Below are positions 13,552 to 28,403 of a stretch of DNA of 64,000 nucleotides, piece after piece (position 1 is the first letter of the stretch; each line of letters begins with the position of its first letter). The notes under the pieces were generated by a model that saw nothing but the letters and a program-made list of their open reading frames with translations, was not told where the DNA came from and made no database searches. This DNA is from Dipetalonema caudispina (taxonomy: Eukaryota; Nematoda; Chromadorea; Rhabditida; Onchocercidae), in the NCBI GenBank assembly GCA_013365325.1, contig JABVXV010000007.1, positions 682,001 to 746,000 on the forward strand, in the 5' to 3' direction. Position numbers and translations under genes: made by a program.

Positions 13552-14450
13552 TCCACACACTCAATTGACATTAACATTTTGTATTGAAATAAACAAAAAA
13601 CACGGTGGAACAGATCACAAAATATAAATTTCTCTAATCAAAAGTGTTGAAAATTCATAGTTTGATAGTTCAGTGATTTAACGAAGATAATCTTTCGAGA
13701 TAAGACAACATTTCCCATACTTTTCTTTTACTTTCCTCATACTACAATAAGTTCTTGCATAACCGTGTCAGTAAGATTCTCATGTAGACTATTTGCAAAC
13801 TACTGAAGTGAGAAAATCTGAAAGTGTACTATCCGAGATGAACTTAGTGAATAAATTATTTATAGGCATAAATTCTAACTTTTGAAAGGTAATAACAAAA
13901 GCAAAAGTGCAAGAAAAGCACTGAAAGTCGAAGAATCTAAAGTGTAAAAATATGAATGAGAAATTTTGAGGACAAGAAGTCTTATTACTAACAAATTGAA
14001 AGATATTCGAAATGGCAACATTCAATGAATAATTCGAAGATAAAATTATAAACTACTGCAAAATGAGATTGTCAGAAAAAAAAAAAATGAATTTCTTTTC
14101 GGAAATGAATAATTTATAAGGAAATAATTATAAGCAATAATTAGATTTTTGTATTTGATGTGCTGCCGGAAGCGTTATCTGACAAATACTATTGAGAGAT
14201 AGTATATACTTGTGTTTAATTACTTCACACTTTAATTTTACTTAACAAGAGGAATTAATAAATAAGATAAATAGGCATTGAGTTATTATAGTATTTAGGC
14301 CTAATTTTCTATTGGAAATAGAAATGAATGAGAAAAAAAAAAATGAGCCAAACAAACTTTTCTTGTGACATCAAAATCGTATCGCCACACAAACAGTTGA
14401 ACTAATTCTTTTCATAAGTGAAGGGCCAAAAAAATGGCATTACTTTTTTT
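13552..14450. other. Intergenic, probable cadherin promoter region; no gene seen
   Basis: AT-rich sequence upstream of the cadherin start and downstream of the next minus-strand gene's stop. Short open frames here are T-rich and unlike coding sequence. No clear TATA box or other site is visible. Confidence 0.5.
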
Positions 14451-15212
14451 TTATTTTTTCTTCCGATGAGGAAAGACGAATGATTCTGGACGATAGGATG
14501 AAGACAGATAGATGTCCGCGGATAATGGCATGCAGATGTAATCTAATCGTATCATCATGGAACAAACCCAAATGACGTGTCAATGGACTATTTCAAACTA
14601 TTCGGAGGATGAAAAACGAAATAGTATAATTTTAACAAAAGTAAAATTACTCACCGTAGTTAGGCAGGTTTGCAAATGAGTTAGGCGTGCCTGTCAGTAT
14701 TAAAAGAATGAAGGTCAATCAATCTGTTAGCACAATTGTGATGAAGTAATCAGCTAATTAGTAACCATCATAATGGCCTGCTTGTTTGTGAAAATTCTTT
14801 AATAAGTAGTTCTGATTGAGAAATCACCTGAAGAATAAAATGGTACTAATTTGCTGCATTTGATCGAAGAATTGATAAGGAATTATAACATATCATAGTT
14901 CAATTCCATGTTACTCTTTTGATACAAATAATATTTAGAATGAATGTGAGATCAGAGAAGGTAGACTGATATTACCAGCATTGGTAGGCGGGTAAGCTGG
15001 CGGATCCGAGATAGGTGACCATTGGGCGTGGTTCCCTATCATCCACAGTAGGTGTCCTTTCTCTAGCTGTTAACAGAGGTCAGCGATATACTTTACATAG
15101 ATGGAAGACAGAAGAGAAATGTCACTTGCAAAGACGACCTTCGAACCGCTGCGGGAGATGCAGTATGAAACATTTCCGGTGTTGAACACTTGAGAGCACT
15201 TGATGCTACTCC
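14451..15212 (-). CDS. C-terminal exons of an unrecognised gene
   Basis: I cannot name this gene. Three exons have strong splice signals and consistent phase: 15066-14976, 14690-14655 (a 36-nt micro-exon) and 14542-14451, ending in TAA. A further upstream exon ends at 15126 (donor gtgaca) and is open back to about 15212. Read together they give roughly 100 residues, rich in Pro, Ser and Tyr (for example SDPPAYPPTNAG, then SFANLPNYDYICMP) and ending FVFPHRKKK; this resembles a cytoplasmic tail. The exons are visibly richer in G+C than their surroundings. A second frame through the two upstream exons is also protein-like (SRSGSKVVFAT, then RERTPTVDDREPRP) but meets a stop at once in the micro-exon, so I prefer the first. 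The 5' part is missing: no upstream exon could be joined with confidence, though 16528-16665 is a candidate. Confidence 0.45.
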
Positions 15213-18200
15213 TCATTATCATGGAAAAAATTTGCGAAAATCGAATTTGCATGAAAATTGAAAAGTTGAACTTGTTGAGTTTCTCGAGAACATTACAAAA
15301 TTTGAATTTCTACACATATCTTACTGCATCTCCACAAAACTTCGATGATTTCTGCTATTCAATTGTGTCGCAAATGTAATACAACAATTCTATCTATTAT
15401 CATCAGTATGGAGAGCTTGATGTAATCGTGAAATGAGAATGAAATTTGTAACAAAATTTATCTGCTTGGCGGATTAGTTTCTAGTCCAACTGTACGAATG
15501 ATTATTTTCAGAATTGCTATCAATTTTGTCAATAGTTGCTTAATTTGTATAACTCCTCTTTTCATGCTTCACTTCATAAATAAATATAAAATATTCTTTT
15601 GTTACTTAAGGAATAAATTTATTCTTTGCTTTTTAATGCTTAGGAATTCGATTCGAATTTTAACGAATAACTATTATCCGATACAGTGCTCTTATTTTTG
15701 CTTTTTTTTTTTTCAGTGAAATCATAGCATCACTTAGGATGATTTTTTGTTAGATAGATGGGTAATTTTCCTGCTTTTCAGTGAACCTTTTTTTTTAAAA
15801 AAAATTTCTACTATAATTCGCTCAACAAGATTGCTTCATTGAAACAGGCATAATGATTGAAAAAACTTTTTGAAATCATTTTTACATCGCACTGGTTACC
15901 AATGAAAATTGAAAACTTTAATCTGTCTAAATTTAATTCTCCCCAATCGCTAGAATTCAAAATACTGGTGTATCAGAAATGCTGTCACAAATAAAATTAA
16001 TTTATCATTCAATAATCGCCCATAGCTTTGCTTCCGAATATTCACATTAACCCAAATATTTTCGTAATCCCTTCTTTGAAATCAGTTTTTTGAAAAAGTT
16101 AGTCAAGAGTGAAAATGCTTTCTTTTTAGCCTGAAATAGAAGTAATCTGAGTAATTGTTCAATTATAAGTCGATAGGTAGGTTCAGAAAAAACAAATTAA
16201 TTATATCTTAACGAACCAATAAGAAAGAAGACTTTGAGAGATCTTAATTTGCATCAGGTGTTACAAAATTTATGGATTCCGAATCCAAAAAGAGCCTACA
16301 TAATTGAACAGAATGCTTTCAAAAAATACGAAAATATGGCTATCGAATGAAATATAATTTCAACCTGAAACGGTGTAGAAAAATATGAAATTTATTAATT
16401 CCTTGGAATGGAAGAGTAAAAAGGGAAAACAGGGAACGTAAAACTTCACAATTTTATCGAAAATTCAATCTGCAGATATTTAAATAAAATTCAAAAGTTT
16501 AGCCGTTTTCTTTCCTTCTTTCGCTACCAACAGGAATGCAGAAATCAACGTCCCATCGTTTTTATCGGTTGATTTTGCTGCTGCTGCTCGAATTGCCAAT
16601 TCGTTCCAATGATTCAACAAATCCAAGGACGAAAATTCATTTTTTTTTTTCCTCAGTATTTGTGGAATTCCTTTTCTTCCAACAGAAAAAATTGCGGACA
16701 TCAAAATGAAAAGAAGAAAGATACCACATATAGGAAAACATTGGAAATTTTCACTCAGAAATATCCTTTCACAATAAACTTCTCTTTCAATATTTGTACT
16801 ATTAGTTTTTTGTATGACAACGACAATGGATAATGTTTGTAGTATCTGTGATGGATGGAGAATAATATGCAAATAGAAGCATGGTGATACACATATATCA
16901 ACGAAATGCAATTAATGTTAAGCAAGATCGTCAATTAATATGATCACGTGAATTTACTTTTTCGGTTGGTGTAATTCTATCCCAATGAACCGATCTTTCT
17001 GTTACTGGTGATGATGCCCATTTCATTTGTATATATGAATCGAAATTCAAAAAAACAAGGAGCAAAATTCATTTCTTCATCAATTTGTGTAGAGAAATTT
17101 CTTGCCTTTTTTCTTGTCCATTACAGCATTTTATTGTTTTTAATTGGTCAATTCAAATATTCGACATCAACAATACCAAATATGAATTAAACTGTTTCTG
17201 AGGAATATAACCTTCAAATATGGGAATAAGCGGTGAGGAAAAAAAAAAAAAAAAAACAAATATATGATGCATTTGCAACTATCCTTAAAATTTTGATATG
17301 ATACACTCCTGAATTAGATCAATCTTTTTGCACTTCAAAATGATGAATGGCATATGTGTCGGGTATGAAAATGAAAATGTTAACTTTTATTACAACCATT
17401 TTGAAAACGATTATTTAAGAAAGACAATGTGAGAATTCGAAGAATGACGATAGTATGAGGTGGATAACCTGAATGACCAACATAGTTATTCTTCCAGATA
17501 TTTCAATGTTTCCAAATGATAAATTTTTTGATATCATGGATTCCTACAAATGACAGTTTTCTCTTAAATTTAAGAAAATTTTCAAATTATCGTCTTGTGC
17601 TTGAAACAAACGCAACAGGAAATCAGTATTGTGATGACCCGAACTTTTGGACAGTAATAGAACTGCAAACAAAAATATAGTGAATCTCTTAATATTTGCT
17701 TTCTACTAAATTTGCAACTTTCATTTTTCTGTTTTTATTTCTTGAATTACTACCCAAAACCTTGTTGAGCAGAAGTGAATAAAAACAAAACTTAAATAGG
17801 AGTGATAAGTGTACACAATCTTATTCTGATGTCAAAAGTGGAATACCAATAAGGTCAGCAAGGTCATATATTACTTGCTTTTGCCATAATTGTGTCATAT
17901 AAATATTAGCGGAGGTTCCATCTACAAATGTATACTTTTATACCATTTCCTGGAGATGCCCTTGGATTAGAAAATCGTAGAGATATATCAAATAATTATC
18001 ACCTACTGCTTCAGAAAACAAGTGTACATGGGAAAATCGAAAAAGTTCACAGGTTAAGAGTTCTTTATTTTCCTTAATCGAAGTCAAAGGAGAGCGTAGC
18101 ATTGTGAATTCAAAAATGCTTTATTTTTATTTATTTAAAAGATTTAAAAGCATAGCGATGTGCAAATCAAAGAAGAAAACCTGTCTACAATTAAATAATT

Positions 18201-19007
18201 ATATGGTCAGAGCAGCACTGATCATTTGTTGACAAGCAATTTGTACTAATTCAGTAAAGATGAACAACGGTACGGTCAATGTAAATGACTGTCAAGGAAA
18301 GTTGCCCAATCTCATTGTGTAGCACAACTTATTACTAATCAACCGCATGCACTTTTGCAAGTCAGCAAGAAGAGGATGATAGAGAGAAAAGGAACAGTGA
18401 AAGATAGATGGTATTTTGTTTCGAGATAGTTTAAGAACTCTCGAACTATACAGGAGGAAATGATCTCGATAATATCTTGGCTATCGTATCATATGGCCAA
18501 GGTTCCACACAACAAGGATTCTATTTCCCATGCTCTTTTCGTACACCTTCATGGTGACAACCCCGTTCACCAGTGTTCGCTCATTCTTTTAAACAAGCTC
18601 TCCTCCAGTCATTTCTCCTCAATATTACTTGTCCCACCAATATGTTACCTCTGCTATTTGTTCCGTGGATTACGTGGTATTCTCACGTATCCTATATCTT
18701 TCATTTGCATTACACGCATCGTTTTTTTTTTTTCCGCTTAATATAAGGCTAGACATAGGCATTGGTTTATCTTCCATTATGACAGATGGTAGATTCTTTC
18801 CCGAAACATATGGAAGGGAGACTAATGGTATGGCGCATAAAATTGCATGAAATGAGTCATTTCATGTTTCTAAGAGAGAGTTTATCCGTTATTATCCGTT
18901 ACAACTTTATTATTCCCGAGAAATCTCGGACTTACTATTTAATGTTGTATTGTTTGTTCATAGCATTGCTTTATTATCAAAGGACTACAGCAAGGTTATT
19001 AGAAATA
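15213..19007. other. Mostly non-coding; possible upstream exons of the minus-strand gene
   Basis: No confident gene. The best minus-strand candidate exon ends at 16528 (donor gtagcg) and reads FSSLDLLNHWNELAIRAAAAK and onward; the hydrophobic stretch before it may only be a T-rich acceptor tract. A less AT-rich segment (about 18460-18830) lies before the HSP70-like copy but shows no clean heat-shock element: only a two-unit TTCnnGAA is visible near 18797. Poly-A runs occur at about 17239-17256. Confidence 0.4.
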
Positions 19008-22917
<3,910 letters not shown>

Positions 22918-23748
22918 GATATCTGTTCTTGAAATGGTGATTTATGAACGAAAGATAATATTAATGAAGTTTTGACTGTTTGTAAAATCAATGAAAAGTA
23001 TAAATTTATTAAAGTAACGGATAAAATATGCAGAAAAAAGTATCAAAATAGTCTTTCAGTGTTTTGAGAACATTTCACCGTACAACTATCGGTTCCGCAA
23101 TGAATCCTCACAAACAAGTTGCATAATGTGCATTTACTCTAATTGGAATAAATGATAAATTACATGACCTGAAAAATATGAGAGGGAAATAATGATTCAG
23201 AGGACTAAATGATTCCACAAATTTGGGAAATTGTTTGGCCTTACCGGAAAGAAGAGAAATGTCATACTAGTTAAAATCTCAAGTCAGGTTTATTGAATTC
23301 CGAGATATCCTGTCCATGTTCTCACATCCTAACTTTACTGTTATTTTTTCGGCATGAACGATCGTCATATTTCAACAGGATAACCAGGATGGATAATATT
23401 CACATCAAATACACTTATAAACTTGTTCGGGGATACTATTCCGACTCTACCACTCCACCATAGAGTATTTCTAGACAGCAATAATAGTACACAACATTTC
23501 CCCTCTCGTTTATTCAGCAAATCGTTGAAAAGTAAAAGTTTAGAAGAAACTACGATCTGGCAATCATAACAATCAATTAAATTAGGACTGCATGGCTGCA
23601 TGCATGCAGGAAATTCTCACCAAATAATAACCCTCTGCTCCCTCCCCCCCCCCCCCTGCCAAGTACCATTAATTCAGATAGCACATCCCCCAACCATTAC
23701 CTTGAACGTCCCTTGATCTCCTACTCCTTATTGCAATCCTAAAAGACT
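22918..23748. other. Intergenic between the two HSP70 copies
   Basis: No gene seen. It holds a poly-C run at about 23646-23657 and otherwise mixed sequence leading into the HSP70 promoter. Confidence 0.6.
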
Positions 23749-23761
23749 TTCTAGAACATTC
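23749..23761. promoter_or_regulatory. Distal heat-shock element of hsp70
   Basis: TTCTAGAACATTC is a perfect three-unit heat-shock element (TTCnnGAAnnTTC), the binding site for trimeric HSF1. It lies about 380 bp upstream of the HSP70 start codon and is identical to the proximal element. Confidence 0.85.
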
Positions 23762-23897
23762 TCTTACCCTCCATGTCTGTCTCACCTCTAATGCACTCAT
23801 TCTCTCATTTTCGCTACAATCACTCATTATCTTTAACATACTGATACCGATATTTACATACTCTATCATCCCTTTGCACACCAAACATTCCCCAATG

Positions 23898-23910
23898 TTC
23901 TAGAACATTC
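23898..23910. promoter_or_regulatory. Proximal heat-shock element of hsp70
   Basis: A second identical TTCTAGAACATTC element (TTCnnGAAnnTTC), 149 bp from the first and 14 bp before the TATA box. This is the classic arrangement of a heat-inducible promoter. A further half-site (GTGTTCTAC) follows. Confidence 0.9.
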
Positions 23911-23923
23911 CATGTGTTCTACA

Positions 23924-23929
23924 TATAAA
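23924..23929 (+). promoter_or_regulatory. TATA box of hsp70
   Basis: TATAAA about 200 bp before the HSP70 start codon and just after the proximal heat-shock element. The spacing fits a transcription start near 23955, leaving a 5' leader of about 170 nt. Confidence 0.75.
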
Positions 23930-23993
23930 GGGACTGAACGATAACCGCTCGTTATTGGCGAATCGCTTCGGTATGCTCTTCGGTTGGGTCCTT

Positions 23994-24012
23994 GGTGGTG
24001 GTGGTGGTGGTG
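23994..24012. repeat. GGT trinucleotide tract in the hsp70 leader
   Basis: Six GGT units in the presumed 5' untranslated region of HSP70, followed by another G-rich stretch (gacgggggt). Confidence 0.8.
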
Positions 24013-24128
24013 ACGGGGGTGACGTGTAATGGTGTGTGGTAACGTGTACCTTCCACGTATTATTGATTGTAAAGTTGCAGAGTGAATCAACTGTTGATTT
24101 CTACAACACTTCTCTTCAAATAGCAAAC

Positions 24129-27100
24129 ATGTCAAAGAACGCAATTGGTATCGATCTTGGAACTACGTATTCATGCGTTGGTGTGTTTATGCATGGCAAA
24201 GTGGAAATTATTGCTAATGATCAAGGTTGTGATTGTTACTGATTTATTTTTCTTAAGATTGGTCGGTTTACCTTTAGTATTTCATTATTGCAGTGCTGAT
24301 TTTCTTTTAACAATATCGATTTGAAATGATTACATGGTCGTGCTAGCTGTAGTAATCGCACTGTATTTTAATCTCATCCGCTAAGTTAGGTGTTTCCAGT
24401 GAAAACTGGTGATTACGTCGACTTTGGCAGTATGTGTTAATGATCCCATGTAGTATGGTAGATTCCAGTAGTGTTTTGTAGGGCTGGAACTGTTTTAGTT
24501 ACTACTTGCCGACAGGTCACTGTGGGAGTTGACGTCATGCTGAAGTGTGGTGACCTGGCGAAAGGCACTGCTCTTTCGAACAATCAATTTTGTACTTTTC
24601 ATGTTGCATCTTTAATTAGAAATTCGGCATTTCAGGCAACCGAACAACACCATCCTATGTGGCGTTTACCGATACTGAACGTCTTATTGGTGATGCAGCC
24701 AAAAATCAAGTTGCAATGAATCCGCATAATACTGTTTTTGGTAAGTAAGCAGAGCTCATTTAGTATTTGTAGTTGTGTGACATGATAGTGGGAGGCAGTT
24801 GACCGCATTCCGTCATTTTCGAGTAAAATAACCTGGATTGAATAGTACACTTTATTATTAGGAAACCATCGTATACAGTGCTATCACTTTGCATTTATAA
24901 CATTGCAATACCAAGATCTGGTGTATGTATGTGTTAAATAACTGCAGCAAGCATCCGAATGCTGTCTATACACGGGTTGTGATTTCAGATGCTAAACGAC
25001 TAATCGGTCGTAAGTTTGATGATGGGTCAGTACAGTCAGATATGAAACACTGGCCATTCAAAGTAATGAATGCTGGTGGTGGTAAACCAAAAGTACAAGT
25101 TGAATACAAGGGCGAAACGAAAACTTTCACGCCAGAAGAAATTTCATCGATGGTTTTGGTTAAAATGAAGGAAACGGCCGAGGCATTTCTCGGTCATGCG
25201 GTCAAGGATGCTGTCATCACAGTCCCCGCGTACTTTAATGACTCACAGCGACAAGCGACTAAAGATTCTGGCGCAATTGCTGGTCTAAACGTCCTGCGTA
25301 TAATCAATGAACCGACAGCGGCTGCTATTGCTTATGGTTTGGACAAGAAGGTAACCCATATATAATGCATAAGAATATATGTATTAACAGCTTGAATCAA
25401 GTTGCTCATTAGCAGAAATATGTGCTTTTTTGTGTTGCAGGGCCATGGTGAACGCAACGTCCTCATCTTTGATCTTGGAGGTGGTACTTTTGATGTATCT
25501 ATCCTGACCATTGAAGATGGTATTTTCGAAGTCAAATCTACTGCTGGCGACACTCATCTTGGAGGTACGTTGGTTTCAAAAAGTTATATTTCTTCTAAGT
25601 TATTCTTCGAAGGCTTTTAGTGTGTTATAGATTGTGCATGTTAATCGTGCAAGTAGGTATTCTCGATTCATTTGCAGGCGAGGATTTCGATAATCGTATG
25701 GTGAATCACTTCGTTGCGGAATTCAAGCGTAAGCACAAAAAAGATCTTGCATCGAACCCTCGTGCGCTTCGTCGTTTACGTACGGCATGCGAAAGAGCGA
25801 AACGAACACTCTCTAGTTCATCTCAAGCGAGGTATATATTTTCAGTAGATGTGGAACGTCTTAGAAGTGTTCACTATAAGTTTTCTCCATATTTGTGTGA
25901 TGACAAATATTTCCTTTCCAGTATCGAAATTGATTCGTTGTTCGAGGGAATTGACTTCTACACCAATATTACGCGAGCTCGGTTTGAAGAACTCTGTGCT
26001 GATCTTTTCCGTTCAACCATGGATCCTGTTGAGAAAGCACTACGTGACGCTAAGATGGACAAGGCTCAAGTTCATGACATTGTATTAGTAGGTGGATCAA
26101 CTCGTATCCCGAAAGTGCAGAAGCTCCTGTCAGATTTCTTTTCTGGAAAGGAACTGAATAAGAGCATCAACCCAGATGAGGTTAGTTGTCACTTGAACCA
26201 GTCTGTGTTAAGAAGCAAAGTTTTGTGGGTTGCTGTGGAACATCACCAATTATTTCGCTTGTTTTGAATTTAACTGTTTAATTTTAAAGTAAAAAAAATT
26301 GTAGGCTGTAGCATATGGTGCCGCAGTGCAAGCAGCTATTCTTTCTGGCGATAAGTCAGAAGCCGTACAAGACTTGTTGTTACTCGACGTCGCACCACTT
26401 TCACTTGGTATTGAAACAGCTGGAGGTGTTATGACTGCTCTTATCAAACGAAATACCACCATCCCTACGAAGACATCTCAAACCTTTACAACATACTCTG
26501 ACAACCAGCCTGGTGTCCTTATTCAGGTTTGCTTTTCTAACTGTTGTATGCGCTAAAATTTTTCCTCTTGGAAAATCCTGGAGTATAACCTTGTAACTGC
26601 GATATAAAGGACTGAATTTTCAGGTTTACGAGGGCGAACGTGCTATGACTAAAGACAATAATTTGCTTGGTAAATTCGAGCTTTCTGGAATCCCGCCCGC
26701 TCCTCGTGGTGTGCCACAAATTGAAGTCACCTTTGATATCGATGCAAATGGTATTCTGAATGTCTCTGCACAGGATAAATCCACGGGCAAACAAAACAAG
26801 ATTACAATTACCAATGATAAGGGGCGTTTGTCAAAGGATGAGATCGAGCGGATGGTAGAGGAAGCCGAGAAATACAAGGCAGATGATGAAGCACAAAAAG
26901 ATCGTATTGCGGCGAAAAATGCTCTTGAATCCTACGCATTCAATATGAAGCAAACAATCGAAGACGAGAAGGTAGTGTAATGGACATTTTTTCTAGAGTA
27001 TGATAATATAATTTATGACTCATCACTTGAGGCGTTGGGTGTTTAATGGGAGGATTCATTTCCTTGTTTTCAGCTGAAAGACAAGATTTCGGAAGAGGAT

Positions 27101-27446
27101 AAGAAAAAGGTCCAAGAGAAATGCGACGAGACAGTTAGGTGGTTGGATGGTAATCAAACAGCTGAAAAAGATGAATTCGAGCATCGTCAAAAAGAACTGG
27201 AGGCTGTTTGCAATCCAATCATTACAAAACTCTACCAGAGCGCTGGTGGTATGCCTGGAGGTAATGCTTTGCGTAGCTGCATTGTTTGTCTCGATATTGA
27301 TTTGGTTTGGTATGCAATGCGGTATAAGCTATTCAGTAGAAATTGTCTAATGGGAGAATATTTTAGGAATGCCTGGTGGTATGCCTGGTGGAGCTCCAGG
27401 TGGTGGTTCAACGGGCGGTGGACCAACAATTGAAGAAGTTGATTAG
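24129..27446 (+). CDS. hsp70: Cytosolic heat shock protein 70
   Basis: ATP-driven chaperone of the cytosol and nucleus. Ten exons: 24129-24225, 24636-24740, 24989-25350, 25441-25564, 25678-25831, 25922-26180, 26305-26526, 26624-26971, 27074-27260, 27367-27446; all phases agree, giving 645 residues, the usual length. Nucleotide-binding domain: [14 protein letters not shown] near residue 6, DLGGGTFD at 199-206 and GGSTRIP at 338-344. The substrate-binding domain starts around [12 protein letters not shown]. The C-terminus has GGMP-type repeats ([14 protein letters not shown]) and ends EEVD, the docking tail for TPR co-chaperones that marks the cytosolic type. There is no signal or ER-retention sequence. 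Two perfect heat-shock elements and a TATA box upstream indicate heat induction. A polyadenylation signal AATAAA is at 27533-27538. The decayed copy just upstream shows a past tandem duplication. Confidence 0.97.
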
Positions 27447-27532
27447 ATGATTTGTTAATCGGGATTAACGATCTCATCTGGCTGAGTAACACATACCTCT
27501 TGTTACCCGTTTTTTATGTCATGAAATTCGAA

Positions 27533-27538
27533 AATAAA
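27533..27538 (+). terminator. Polyadenylation signal of hsp70
   Basis: AATAAA 87 bp after the HSP70 stop codon, followed by T-rich sequence. Confidence 0.6.
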
Positions 27539-27870
27539 TTTAGTTTCCTTTTAGCAACGTCGTTTTGATTGAGATGTGACCGAGCTGGATTGTACTTGGA
27601 TTATTCTTATTTCTGTGCTTGTTATTGTTTTTATTTTCTTTTGGTTTGTCAAGAACTTCCATGATTTGTAAGTAAATTTTAAACATCATAAATCTATATC
27701 AATATTGTCCAGTGAGGAACGCGGATTATATTGGGGGAGAATTTCTGCATTCGCTTACCAAAGAGGAAAAAATAAGTAGAAGTCAACTGAGGAGGTTCAG
27801 AGTTAGCTTACATCAAATGTGTTGGCACTGTTTCTGCAGCATCGAATAGTTTTAGTGGCAGTACTGATAA

Positions 27871-28253
27871 GCGTTGACAACAAAAATTTTAACATGAATG
27901 TAAACCGGAGGAAGAGTTACTTTCAGTTTTACTGAGAGGCCGTAAGTGGCGCCACCAAGATTTGGGAGTGCGGTATGATTTGCGTCGTAATATAAAGCGC
28001 TTTGCGCAAACTTCAAAGCAGAGTAAATCAAGAGGAGGGTCTTTTGTGGGATTGAAATTTTACTGTCTATTTTCTGAGGTTCCATACCATCTTTTTCGTT
28101 GATACATCTCAAGTCGGTAATTTTAATGCCATTAATGGGTTTTTTAGTGCTGTTAAATGATTTTACTGCCATTTAAAAATAACACAAATAGATGCTGACA
28201 ACAAGGATTTAAACATAAACGTAAACAAGTGCAGAAATTCCTTTCAGTTTTAC
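27871..28253. repeat. Pair of 62-bp imperfect direct repeats, 321 bp apart
   Basis: Copies at 27871-27932 and 28192-28253 share TGACAACAA, then AACAT, GTAAAC and TTTCAGTTTTAC with scattered mismatches and no obvious length change. They lie in the gap between the convergent HSP70 and CCT1 genes. The stretch 27852-28172 is open on the minus strand, and both copies give the same pattern of residues on that strand, but the second copy has a stop. It may be an old dispersed element; I do not recognise it. Confidence 0.55.
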
Positions 28254-28403
28254 CAGCTAACTGTTCAAAGCCCTTTTACGAAATTTTTTTTATCCATAAC
28301 TTTTGTAAAACAAGCTGCAAATTTGCTATCTCATCCTCACCAAAATAAAAAGCCATCTTGTTAATACATTTTCCGTGAATTATGCAAGTGAATCACGATC
28401 ACT

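Noticed and set aside
27852..28172. 106-codon minus-strand open frame after HSP70
   Set aside because: No recognisable domain; it overlaps the imperfect repeat pair and the second repeat copy is interrupted by a stop.
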